A stretch of DNA of 64,000 bases from the NCBI RefSeq assembly GCF_003990975.1, contig NZ_RZJR01000007.1, positions 1,079-65,078 on the forward strand, in the 5' to 3' direction. The stretch is from Cohnella sp. AR92 (lineage in GTDB: Bacteria; Bacillota; Bacilli; Paenibacillales; Paenibacillaceae). The translations under genes and the position numbers were made by a program. Of the stretch, positions 16,114 to 23,803 are shown in pieces (the first letter of the stretch is position 1; the number at the start of each line of letters is the position of its first letter). The notes under the pieces are model-generated. The model was not told the origin of the DNA, searched no databases, and saw only the letters and a list, made by a program, of their open reading frames with translations.

Positions 16114-17486
16114 AAGAAAAAAAGCTATTTGATGCCTTAACCAACATCCCCGACGAGCTTGTTGAGGAAGCGAGAAAAACAAAGCTGAAACCAACCGTTC
16201 GGCCCTGGAAAAAGTGGACTGCGCTTGCCGCTTGTGTCGCTTTGGCGATCGTAATGGTTTCTATCCTACCTCGCGGCGGAAGCCCCTCCGAGGGGGCTCT
16301 CTTAGATGTGGTTTTACCAAAGGCATACGCGTATGACGACTTTGGCGCTAAACAGGCAGCGATCGACGTCAATCCCGTAGACGATGCCTTTCTCAAGGCA
16401 TTGGATGAATTTTCTTATAAAACGGCATCGCAAATTGTTGCAGGCCAAAGCGGCAATACAAACTACTCGCCGCTGTCCCTCTATTACGCATTGGCAATGG
16501 CTGCTTCCGGCGCCGAAGGAGAAACGGCAGATGAGCTGCTTTCGCTGTTGGGCGTATCCGATCCTTCCACGCTTTCTAAGCAAAGCGGGAACCTTTATCG
16601 TCAGCTATATACGGATAACGCTATCGCAAAATTAAAAATAGCAAACTCCTTGTGGATGAATAAAAAGGTAAGCTGGAAAAATAAATTCATAAAAAATGCT
16701 GCCGCAAATTTCTATACTTCCTCGTTCAGCATGGATTTCTCAGACAAGAAGACAGGGGAAGAGATGGCAAAATGGGTATCGGAGCATACAGACGGGATAC
16801 TCAAGCCTGAGATTGAGATCACGCAGGATCAGATTCTCAGCATCCTCAATACCGTTTATTTCTACGATGAGTGGGTGAATAAATTTAAGGAGGCCGAGAC
16901 AACCGAAGATGCCTTCTATTTGTCGGACGGCTCTACCGAACATTCTAATTTTATGAATGCTAAATACGCCTCCGCAGACTTTGCCAAAGGCGAGGGTTTT
17001 ACCCGTTCCGCACTTAGCTTAAAAAATGACAGTCGTATGGTGTTTATTCTTCCCGATGAGGGGGTTTCTCCCCAGGAGCTATTGTCATCACCGGAGAAAG
17101 CGAAGGCTGCTTTTGAAGGAGGCCAAGACGGCCATGGCGAAGTGGTATGGCAGATTCCGAAGTTCCGTTTTGGAACGAAGCTTGATCTCAAGGACGCGCT
17201 GATCCGTTTAGGCCTAACCTCTGCCTTTGAACAGAATGCCGACTTCTCGGGCATTACCGATAAAAGGGCATCTTTAACCGGAGTTCGTCAAGAAACTCAT
17301 ATCGGCATCGATGAGAACGGCGTGGAGGCCTCGGCCTTCACCGAGATTTTATATGCAGGGGGGGCAGCACCTTTGTCGAAAGACAGAGCGGAGATGGTAT
17401 TGAATCGTCCGTTTATCTACGGAATTACTGCACCTAATGGCGCGTTGCTGTTTATCGGCATATGCGAGAATCCTCTAGAGAAATAA
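16110..17486 (+). CDS. Membrane-anchored serpin, probable anti-sigma partner
   Basis: The 458-residue protein has a short cytoplasmic N-terminus (1-35; KLFDALTNIPDELVEEA resembles the N-termini of proteins paired with ECF sigma factors), one membrane helix (36-53) and an extracellular serpin domain (about 95-458). Serpin signatures include NYSPLSLYYALAMAASGA, MNAKYAS and the C-terminal NRPFIYGI (432-439). The reactive-loop hinge is ENGVEASAFT (402-411): small residues as in inhibitory serpins, but Phe at P9. The loop is about five residues longer than in antitrypsin, so P1 cannot be assigned. Translational overlap with the sigma factor suggests that it holds that factor and reports on outside proteases. 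Confidence 0.85.
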   Translation: MKEKKLFDALTNIPDELVEEARKTKLKPTVRPWKKWTALAACVALAIVMVSILPRGGSPSEGALLDVVLPKAYAYDDFGAKQAAIDVNPVDDAFLKALDEFSYKTASQIVAGQSGNTNYSPLSLYYALAMAASGAEGETADELLSLLGVSDPSTLSKQSGNLYRQLYTDNAIAKLKIANSLWMNKKVSWKNKFIKNAAANFYTSSFSMDFSDKKTGEEMAKWVSEHTDGILKPEIEITQDQILSILNTVYFYDEWVNKFKEAETTEDAFYLSDGSTEHSNFMNAKYASADFAKGEGFTRSALSLKNDSRMVFILPDEGVSPQELLSSPEKAKAAFEGGQDGHGEVVWQIPKFRFGTKLDLKDALIRLGLTSAFEQNADFSGITDKRASLTGVRQETHIGIDENGVEASAFTEILYAGGAAPLSKDRAEMVLNRPFIYGITAPNGALLFIGICENPLEK

Positions 17487-17513
17487 GGGTGTTCCGCGTT
17501 CCGTGGGCAGCAC

Positions 17514-17772
17514 ATTTGGGTTCCCAGTACCCAAATACTGCGGCAACTTGCGGAGGGCGGGACCATTTGGGTTCCTAGTACCCAAATACTGCGGCAACTT
17601 GCGGAGGGCGGGACCATTTGGGTTCCCAGTACCCAAATACTGCGGCAACTTGCGGATGAGCGGGACCATTTGGGTTCCTAGTACCCAAATACTGCGGCAA
17701 CTTGCGGAGGGCGGGACCATTTGGGTTCCTAGTACCCAAATACTGCGGCAACTTGCGGAGGGCGGGACCATT
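17514..17772. repeat. Array of five 51-bp palindromic units
   Basis: Each unit is a 23-nt palindrome with arms ATTTGGGT and ACCCAAAT around TCC(C/T)AGT, followed by a 28-nt spacer that begins ACTGCGGCAACTTGCGG. Palindromes start at 17514, 17565, 17616, 17668 and 17719; one spacer has a single extra base. A partial sixth palindrome follows. The array begins 28 bp after the serpin stop and lies between convergent genes. It is open in several frames because 51 is a multiple of three, but there is no sign of coding. Confidence 0.95.
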
Positions 17773-17795
17773 AGGGGAGTCTCTGACCGTCCTTA

Positions 17796-17844
17796 AGTCA
17801 AGGGGCCGTCCCTAAGTCAAATTGACTTTTGGGACAGCCCCTTG
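17796..17844. terminator. Imperfect long hairpin before the IsdG-like gene end
   Basis: AAGGGGC and GTCCC pair with GGGAC and GCCCCTT around a loop containing AAGTCAAATTGACTTT, itself palindromic. It lies between convergent genes and can form on either strand; the T run is weak. Confidence 0.55.
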
Positions 17845-17853
17845 TGCTAAGCA

Positions 17854-18186
17854 TTAATTCCTTGCTTGCTCTTGCCCTTTCTTGACCGCCTTCACGTCGT
17901 ACAGGTTCACCGTCGTGCCGATGACGTATTCCGGAGGAGTCTTGCCCTTGCTGTCGCGATGACCCTGGATATGCTCGGGGCTCTTCTCCCAAGCCTTCCA
18001 CGCTTCTTCGGACTCCCAGCGGATCAGGACGACGACCTCGTCATGCTCCTTCGCGCGCTTGTTGACCATGACGCTGACATCGACGAGTCCCTCTCTTCCA
18101 TCCATCTTTCCCGGCCCGCTGAAGCGCTCGACGACCTTGTCGGCGTTGCCCTTCTCGACCGTTATGGTTCTCATCATAACGAACAT
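17854..18186 (-). CDS. IsdG/HmoA-like heme-degrading monooxygenase
   Basis: This is a 110-residue antibiotic-biosynthesis-monooxygenase fold (ABM) protein. The segment RWESEEAWKAWEKSPEHIQGH gives the W and H arrangement of IsdG/HmoA enzymes (W57, W63, W66, H72, H76). The IsdG catalytic Asn near residue 7 is not evident here (Arg6-Thr7), so activity should not be assumed. It follows the siderophore-binding protein gene by 22 bp and is probably the last gene of the Fur-controlled iron operon. GAGGGG lies upstream of the ATG. Confidence 0.75.
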   Translation of the reverse strand: MFVMMRTITVEKGNADKVVERFSGPGKMDGREGLVDVSVMVNKRAKEHDEVVVLIRWESEEAWKAWEKSPEHIQGHRDSKGKTPPEYVIGTTVNLYDVKAVKKGQEQARN

Positions 18187-18208
18187 AGATCCGAATCCCC
18201 TCTATTGT

Positions 18209-19234
18209 TTATTGAACGGCTTGGGCCGCTTCCTTCGTCATCTCGAGCTCGGCCGTCAGACCGCCGTTCGCCAGGTACCAGTATTGCGGATCCAGGTAAA
18301 CGATCTTACCGTTCTTGTAGGCGTTCGTCTTCTTCACGAGATCGTTCTCGATCACTTCCTTGGCCGACTTGCCGCCTTCGCCTCCCGCAACGAGATCGCG
18401 ATCGACGACGAACAGGATGTCCGGGTTCGTCTCGGCGATATATTCGCTTGTCACGCTCTGTCCGTGCGTGGACACCTCGATCTTGTCGTCTGCCGGCAAG
18501 AAGCCAAAGCTTTCATGGATAACCCCGAAGCGCGAGCCGGGACCGTATGCGCTGATCTTGCCGCCGGTCGTCAGAACGACCAGCGCCTTGCCCGCGTTCG
18601 CGGCCTTCGCCTTCAGATCGGCTTGCGCCGCCGCGATCTCGGAGAGCGACGCGTCAAGCGCCGATTGCTTCGCGAAGATCTGCGCATACCATTCCTCGTT
18701 CGCCTTAAAGGAATCGGCGTATTTCGCATAATCAAGCGACACTTGAATGGTAGGAGCGATCTTGCTCAGCTCCTCGTAGGCCTCCGCCGTGCGTCCTCCG
18801 ATGAAGATCACGTCCGGCTTCAGAGCGGCCAGCTTCTCGAAATCAGGCTCGAACAGGGTTCCGGCATCCTGGTATTTATCGTCTTTGTATTTCGACAAGT
18901 ATTCCGGAACGGAAGCCTTCGGCAGCGCCGTGACTTCGACGCCGAGCTTGTCGAGCGAATCCAGGGCGCCGAAGTCGAAGACGACAACCTTCTCCGGATT
19001 CGTCTTCACCGTAGCGGTGCCAAGGGCATGCGTGATCGTTACTTCGGCGGGAGCCGCCGCTGCCGATGAAGCCGGAGATGCCGACGGGGACGCTGCCGCA
19101 GAGGCAGACGGAGACGACGAAGCGGATGGACTTGCCGCTCCCTCCTTGTTATTGTTGCCGCACGCCGACAACACCGTCAGCGATAACGCCGCCACTGCGG
19201 CGAAAGTACCGATTTTACCGAAATTCTTGAACAT
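18209..19234 (-). CDS. yclQ: Petrobactin/ferric-siderophore binding lipoprotein (YclQ type)
   Basis: This 341-residue lipoprotein has a signal peptide ending in LSAC (C25), a Ser/Ala/Pro-rich linker to about residue 62, and a FepB/TroA-type periplasmic-binding domain with AALKPDVIFIGGR and NPDILFVVDRD. It captures the ferric siderophore outside the membrane. Gene order permease-permease-ATPase-binding protein equals Bacillus subtilis yclNOPQ, the petrobactin system; the ligand assignment rests on this order and on the general match. A GC-rich hairpin separates it from the ATPase gene. Confidence 0.85.
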   Translation of the reverse strand: MFKNFGKIGTFAAVAALSLTVLSACGNNNKEGAASPSASSSPSASAAASPSASPASSAAAAPAEVTITHALGTATVKTNPEKVVVFDFGALDSLDKLGVEVTALPKASVPEYLSKYKDDKYQDAGTLFEPDFEKLAALKPDVIFIGGRTAEAYEELSKIAPTIQVSLDYAKYADSFKANEEWYAQIFAKQSALDASLSEIAAAQADLKAKAANAGKALVVLTTGGKISAYGPGSRFGVIHESFGFLPADDKIEVSTHGQSVTSEYIAETNPDILFVVDRDLVAGGEGGKSAKEVIENDLVKKTNAYKNGKIVYLDPQYWYLANGGLTAELEMTKEAAQAVQ

Positions 19235-19289
19235 GATAGACCACTCCTCTGATTTTTATAGATTGCATAGGGGCTTTGCTTTTATGTCG

Positions 19290-19312
19290 AACCGGCGGCA
19301 GAACCGCCGGTT
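19290..19312 (-). promoter_or_regulatory. Intercistronic hairpin before yclQ
   Basis: AACCGGCGG and CCGCCGGTT form a 9-bp stem with a 5-nt loop between the ATPase and binding-protein genes. No T run follows, so it may be an RNA-processing or stabilising element that raises binding-protein expression, rather than a terminator. Confidence 0.5.
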
Positions 19313-19330
19313 GATCAATGACGTCGATAC

Positions 19331-20089
19331 CTATCGGAAGTACACGCATACCTTGCGGCCGTCCACGACATGAACCGGAATGTCGATGTCGTAGATTCCC
19401 CTCAGCACGTCGGGAACGATGATTTCGTCCGCGGAGCCATGATGGACGACCCGCCCGTCCTTGAGCGCGACGATCGAGTCGGAATACGCGGCGGCGAAGT
19501 TGATGTCGTGCAGAACGAGAACGATCGTCTTGCCGAGCTCGTCCGTCAGCCGCCGGAGCACCTTCATCATCTGCACCGAATGCTTCAGGTCGAGATTGTT
19601 GAGCGGCTCGTCGAGCAGAATGTACTCGGTATCCTGGGCGAGCACCATCGCGATAAAGGCCCGCTGTCTCTGCCCGCCGCTCAGGTTGTCGAGGTATTTC
19701 CCGCGCAGATCTTCCAGCCCCATGTACCGAATCGCTTCGTCCACGCGAGCCCGGTCGTCCGCGTTCAGCCTCCCCGCCGAGTGGGGGAAACGTCCGAATT
19801 CGACGAGCTCCCCGACGGTTAGCTTCACGTTAAGCTCGTTCGACTGCTTCAGAATCGAGACGGCCTTCGCCAGTTCGCGGCTGTCGGATCGGCTGACATC
19901 CAGGCCTCCGATATGCACGGACCCTTGATCCATCGGCAGCAGCCTGCTGATCACGGACAGAAGCGTGCTTTTCCCGGCTCCATTCGGCCCGATGAACGAG
20001 GTGATCGCTCCTTGTTCGAGCTTGAGCGAGACGTCGTGAATGCCGTGGTTCCCGATGTAACGCTTGGATAGTTGACGCACTTCGATCAC
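19331..20089 (-). CDS. yclP: Ferric-siderophore ABC transporter ATPase (YclP type)
   Basis: The 252-residue ATPase has Walker A GPNGAGKST, signature LSGGQRQRAF, Walker B YILLDEPLNNLD and H-loop LHD. Length equals that of B. subtilis YclP. It overlaps the upstream permease gene by four bases and powers import of the ferric siderophore. Confidence 0.92.
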   Translation of the reverse strand: MIEVRQLSKRYIGNHGIHDVSLKLEQGAITSFIGPNGAGKSTLLSVISRLLPMDQGSVHIGGLDVSRSDSRELAKAVSILKQSNELNVKLTVGELVEFGRFPHSAGRLNADDRARVDEAIRYMGLEDLRGKYLDNLSGGQRQRAFIAMVLAQDTEYILLDEPLNNLDLKHSVQMMKVLRRLTDELGKTIVLVLHDINFAAAYSDSIVALKDGRVVHHGSADEIIVPDVLRGIYDIDIPVHVVDGRKVCVYFR

Positions 20090-21036
20090 GATCGATTCTC
20101 CTTTAGCAGCAAGTATAGGAAGAGGATTCCTCCAAGGAAGTTCAGGATGACGCTGAGCGACGTCGAGAACGTGAACGCCCGCTCGACGAGCAGTTGCCCG
20201 CCGATCAAGGCCGCGAAGCTGAGGAGGGACGCTGCCGGCAGCACGACGGAATGCTTGAACGTGCCCATCAGCCGATAAGCCACGTTCGCGACGAGGAAGC
20301 CGAGGAACGTAATCGGCCCGACGAGCGCCGTCGAGACGGACACCATCAGCGCCACGAACACGAGCAGCCTCTTCGATACCCGGTCATAGGACACGCCCAG
20401 GTTAACCGCATGCTCCCTGCCGAGCGCCAGTACGTCGAGGAGCTTCAGATCGCGATAGAAGAAAGCGATCGACGCCAAGACCAGCAAAGCGGCAAGGATA
20501 AGAATATCAACGTTCACGTTGTTGAAACTGGCGAACATCTTATCCTGCACGACGAGGAACTCGTTCGGGTCGAGCAGCATCTGCATGAACTGCGAGATGC
20601 TGGAGAAGAACGAGCCGGAGATGATCCCGACGAGCAGCAGGAAATAGATCGTCCCGTTGCCTTTTCTCCGAAACAGCAGCTTGTACAGAATCCCGGAGAA
20701 TCCCACCATGACGACGGTCGAGATGCCGAATTGAACGTTCTTGTTCATCGCGGTCAGCGCGGTCGATCCGAAGAAGAACACGATCGCCGTATGCAGCAGC
20801 AAGTAGAGAGAGTCCAGCCCGATCAGGCTCGGCGTCAGGATCTTGTTGTTCGTCAGCGTCTGGAAGACGACTGTCGAGACGGAGATGGCGGCGCCCGTAA
20901 GAACGATCGCCGCGATCTTCTTCGCCCTTCTCGGGAGAACGTAATCCCAGATTCCGCTCGCCTCGATGGACATGAACACGGCGATAAGGACAATCGTCGC
21001 GACCCCCAGAACAATCAGCTTGCGCTTGTCAGTCAT
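20086..21036 (-). CDS. yclO: Ferric-siderophore ABC permease, FecCD family (YclO type)
   Basis: The 316-residue integral membrane protein has about nine hydrophobic helices and FecCD motifs such as ALGREHAVNLGVSY and GPITFLGFLVANVAYRLMG. It overlaps the first permease gene by eight bases and the ATPase by four, so the transporter is tightly coupled in translation. Confidence 0.92.
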   Translation of the reverse strand: MTDKRKLIVLGVATIVLIAVFMSIEASGIWDYVLPRRAKKIAAIVLTGAAISVSTVVFQTLTNNKILTPSLIGLDSLYLLLHTAIVFFFGSTALTAMNKNVQFGISTVVMVGFSGILYKLLFRRKGNGTIYFLLLVGIISGSFFSSISQFMQMLLDPNEFLVVQDKMFASFNNVNVDILILAALLVLASIAFFYRDLKLLDVLALGREHAVNLGVSYDRVSKRLLVFVALMVSVSTALVGPITFLGFLVANVAYRLMGTFKHSVVLPAASLLSFAALIGGQLLVERAFTFSTSLSVILNFLGGILFLYLLLKENRS

Positions 21037-21982
21037 GCGCGGCTCGCCTCCTTAACAGCAGGAAGAGGAATATGCCGCTTCCCAGCACGCCGACCACAAG
21101 CCCGATCGGAATCTCGAACGGATAGATCGCGACTCTTCCCAGGATGTCGCAGGCGAGCACGAAGATCGCTCCGAGCGCCGCGGTGTGAGGCAGACTGCTG
21201 CGCAGATTGTCTCCTTTGTACAAGGACACCAGGTTCGGAATGATGAGTCCCAGAAAAGGCAGCGAGCCGACGGTCAGCAGAATGACGGAGGACACGAGAG
21301 CGACGATGACGATTCCGATCCTCATGACCTGCCGATAGCGGAGGCCCAGATTGACCGCGAACGATTCTCCCATCCCCGCGATCGTGAAGCGTCTGGCGAA
21401 CAGGTAAGCCAGAACAATCATCGGAACGCTCACGTACAGCATCTCGTACCGTCCCTTCAGGATGGTGGAGAAGCTTCCGCTCATCCAGCTGGATACGCTC
21501 TGGATAAGGTTGTATTTGAGAGCCAGGAACGTCGTTGCCGACCCGACGATGCTGCCGAACATCAGTCCGACGAGCGCGACGAGCACCGGGTCCCGATAGC
21601 GCAGCTTCTCCATGATTCGCATCATCAGCAGCGTGCCGGCCATCGCAAAAACGAACGCAACGACAATCTTGACGATAGGAGCCGCACCGGGAATAACGAT
21701 CATGGCCGCGAGCACGCCCAGGCTGGCCGAATCCGTCGTTCCCGCCGTCGTCGGCGAGACGAACTTGTTCCTCGTCAGCTGCTGCATGATGAGGCCGATG
21801 ACGCTCATTCCGGCTCCAGCGATCAGGATGCTGGCGAGCCGGGGGATCCGGCTGATCCGCATGATATCCGCTTGATCTTGCGTAAGCGAGAACAAGTCCC
21901 ACGGGCGAATGTCCGATACTCCCACGAACAGGGAGATGAACGACAGGACGACAAGCAGCGTTACTAAGTACCTTAATTTCAT
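21029..21982 (-). CDS. yclN: Ferric-siderophore ABC permease, FecCD family (YclN type)
   Basis: This first permease has about 317 residues with nine or more hydrophobic helices and FecCD motifs: SVIGLIMQQLTRNKFVSP, NLGLRYRQV, GSLPFLGLIIPNLVSLY. The open frame extends 12 codons further upstream, but that part would be read across the Fur box; I choose the ATG at 21982, preceded by AGGAAAGATG, which gives the family's usual length. It is the first gene of the Fur-controlled yclNOPQ-type operon. Confidence 0.92.
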   Translation of the reverse strand: MKLRYLVTLLVVLSFISLFVGVSDIRPWDLFSLTQDQADIMRISRIPRLASILIAGAGMSVIGLIMQQLTRNKFVSPTTAGTTDSASLGVLAAMIVIPGAAPIVKIVVAFVFAMAGTLLMMRIMEKLRYRDPVLVALVGLMFGSIVGSATTFLALKYNLIQSVSSWMSGSFSTILKGRYEMLYVSVPMIVLAYLFARRFTIAGMGESFAVNLGLRYRQVMRIGIVIVALVSSVILLTVGSLPFLGLIIPNLVSLYKGDNLRSSLPHTAALGAIFVLACDILGRVAIYPFEIPIGLVVGVLGSGIFLFLLLRRRAAHD

Positions 21983-21998
21983 GCCATCATCTTTCCTG

Positions 21999-22013
21999 TG
22001 ATAATGATTATCA
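21999..22013. promoter_or_regulatory. Fur box of the yclNOPQ operon
   Basis: TGATAATGATTATCA is a perfect match to the Bacillus 7-1-7 Fur consensus (TGATAAT-N-ATTATCA), 17 bp before the yclN start. Iron repression of the operon is strongly implied. Confidence 0.95.
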
Positions 22014-22041
22014 TTCACAAAAGTTCTTTCTCATTCTAGCG

Positions 22042-22075
22042 GCAAAAAAAAGAAACCGGAATGGATTTTCCGGTC
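22042..22075 (-). terminator. Intrinsic terminator of the Btr-like gene
   Basis: On the minus strand ACCGGAA pairs with TTCCGGT around a short loop and is followed by TTCTTTTTTTTT. It separates the regulator from the transporter operon that reads the same way. Confidence 0.9.
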
Positions 22076-22090
22076 CCCTCATGGACTTTT

Positions 22091-23629
22091 CTATACGGGT
22101 TCGCGAATCGCGTGAAGGCGGTACACGATCTGGTCGACCAACGCTTCGTGCATGGCCGCGTTATAGTTGAACGGCTCGTCCAAGCGGATGAAGAGGCAAA
22201 TCTTCGGCTTGCCGTCCGCCTTGAGCCTTCTCCATTCCTCCTCGATCTGGCGGCAGTACCGCTCGGACGCCGGGTATTCGACGAGGAAGAGAACATGCTC
22301 GTTGTCCAGCGAGGCGGCCTCCCGAAGGGACGCGGCATCCATGAAGCCGATATCGGCGGCGATCGGCGGCGCCTGCAGCCCGAGCTCGTCATAGAGCAGA
22401 TCCGCCAGCTTCCGAACCTGGGAGCCGTAGATCCGGAAGTTGCCCTCTCTCACGCCGACGATCAGCAATGGAACATCGTTGAAGTTCATCCGGATAAGAC
22501 GGCGGGCGTTCGCGCTCTTGCTCTCGAAGTCGGCCAGCCATCTCTCCGCGATACCCGGGAGACCGAGCAGCTCGCCGAACTGGGCAAACCGTTTTTTCCA
22601 GGAATATTGATGCCAGTTATACGTATGGACGGGAGCGATCGACGACAATTCGGCCTCGAGCGATTCCGAGAGGGGGCCCGCGAGAATGTAGTCCGGGTTC
22701 GCGAGGCGTATCTCTCTCAGGTAGCTCTCTCTTCTCTTGGCGTCCAGGTCCCACCCTCTCTTCAGCGAGATGCAAGGCGTCATTCCCAAGGCTTCGAGAT
22801 CCCCGGAGAAAACGCCGCAGAGTGCCGCTACCCGAGCGCGAGCTTTGACCGCGTACTCCGTAGGAGCCATCCCCGACCTCTTCTTAAACAACCGGCTGAA
22901 GTAGAATTCATCGGAGTACCCGACGGAATGAGCCGCCTCGGTTACCGTAACGCCGGGATCGGCAAGCAGCTTCAGCGAAGCCCTCAGCCTCGTCGCCGTC
23001 AGGAATTGGTGCGGGCTCAGTCCCGTGTGCTCGCGGAACACGCGATAGAATCGGCTTGAACCGGAGCTCTTCGCCAAGGCTTCGATCTCTAGCGAGAGAT
23101 CGAACTGCTCTTGCATCCGACGGCGGGCATGAAGGACGAACTCCGCGAGACCGAGCTCCTGCTTGCTCTCGGGCTTCGACGCACGAAGGCAGGTCGAGAC
23201 GATCGCATACAGGTGAGCCTGCGCCCGGTAATAATCCGCCGCCTCGCTCCCCTCGTCTATGCAGAGGAGCTCCGCCAGCCAGTGACGGATCTGAGGCATG
23301 CGGAATACGATCGGACGAGCCGACGCCGGCAGCGGCAGCTCTCCGTCTCCGTTCGCGCGGAACGAGAGCAGCGCCGTCTTCGGCTCCATCCCTCCGGACA
23401 GCTTCATGACGAAGGACTCGCCGGCCGGAATATAGACAAGCTCCCCCGCATTCGCCGTTGTATCCGAAGCTCGATCTCGCTCGAAGCGGATGCGCATGCT
23501 CTGCTGCGGGCTCATGACGAAGCGATGCAGCGGCTCTGCCGGTTCCCGATGCTCTTCGTCAGGCGGGAGCGCAAGCTCTCTCGTATGAACGTATTGCAGG
23601 GCTAGCCCGCTCCCCGTCGCAATCTCCAT
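22091..23629 (-). CDS. AraC-family regulator fused to a siderophore-binding domain (Btr/YbbB type)
   Basis: The 512-residue protein has an N-terminal cupin-like part, two AraC helix-turn-helix motifs near residues 160-255 (LRASLKLLADPGVTVTEAA, VGYSDEFYFSRLFKKRSG) and a C-terminal FepB-like binding domain (about 260-512; DYILAGPLSESLEAELSSIAP). This is the layout of B. subtilis Btr, which binds bacillibactin and activates feuABC. The ATG at 23629 has AGGAGG seven bases upstream; a longer frame would overlap the promoter. Here it is next to a YclNOPQ-type transporter, which it probably activates when the ferric siderophore is present. Confidence 0.9.
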   Translation of the reverse strand: MEIATGSGLALQYVHTRELALPPDEEHREPAEPLHRFVMSPQQSMRIRFERDRASDTTANAGELVYIPAGESFVMKLSGGMEPKTALLSFRANGDGELPLPASARPIVFRMPQIRHWLAELLCIDEGSEAADYYRAQAHLYAIVSTCLRASKPESKQELGLAEFVLHARRRMQEQFDLSLEIEALAKSSGSSRFYRVFREHTGLSPHQFLTATRLRASLKLLADPGVTVTEAAHSVGYSDEFYFSRLFKKRSGMAPTEYAVKARARVAALCGVFSGDLEALGMTPCISLKRGWDLDAKRRESYLREIRLANPDYILAGPLSESLEAELSSIAPVHTYNWHQYSWKKRFAQFGELLGLPGIAERWLADFESKSANARRLIRMNFNDVPLLIVGVREGNFRIYGSQVRKLADLLYDELGLQAPPIAADIGFMDAASLREAASLDNEHVLFLVEYPASERYCRQIEEEWRRLKADGKPKICLFIRLDEPFNYNAAMHEALVDQIVYRLHAIREPV

Positions 23630-23661
23630 TGCCGTTCCTCCTGTCGATAGGTCATGGCGAT

Positions 23662-23691
23662 AGTTTAATTGATAATAATTCTCAATGTCAA
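23662..23691 (-). promoter_or_regulatory. Promoter of the Btr-like gene with internal Fur box
   Basis: On the minus strand TTGACA (23691-23686) and TAAACT (23667-23662) are 18 bp apart. The spacer contains TGATAATAATTCTCA (23670-23684, plus strand), one mismatch from the 7-1-7 Fur consensus, so Fur should block this promoter directly. Confidence 0.85.
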
Positions 23692-23744
23692 ATTCGATCC
23701 TCCTTTCCTTGGCGCGAATTCCCGTTTTTCCGTAGAGTCTCCCG

Positions 23745-23753
23745 TGATATAAT
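23745..23753 (+). promoter_or_regulatory. Extended -10 promoter of the sulfatase gene
   Basis: TGATATAAT is a TGn-TATAAT extended -10 element about 50 bp upstream of the LTA-synthase-like gene. The -35 region is poor, as is common for this promoter type. Confidence 0.6.
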
Positions 23754-23803
23754 GTCAGCATATTTTTGAATATTTTCTAAATGTATACATGGGGGGCCCC
23801 ACA

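Noticed and set aside
17514..17772. CRISPR array
   Set aside because: Repeats and intervening 28-mers are both conserved from unit to unit, there are no variable spacers, and no cas genes are in the window.
17475..17796. Open frames on both strands with 17-residue repeats over the 17.5-kb array
   Set aside because: A 51-bp period is 17 codons, so any stop-free unit stays open in every copy. No ribosome site or protein-like composition is present.
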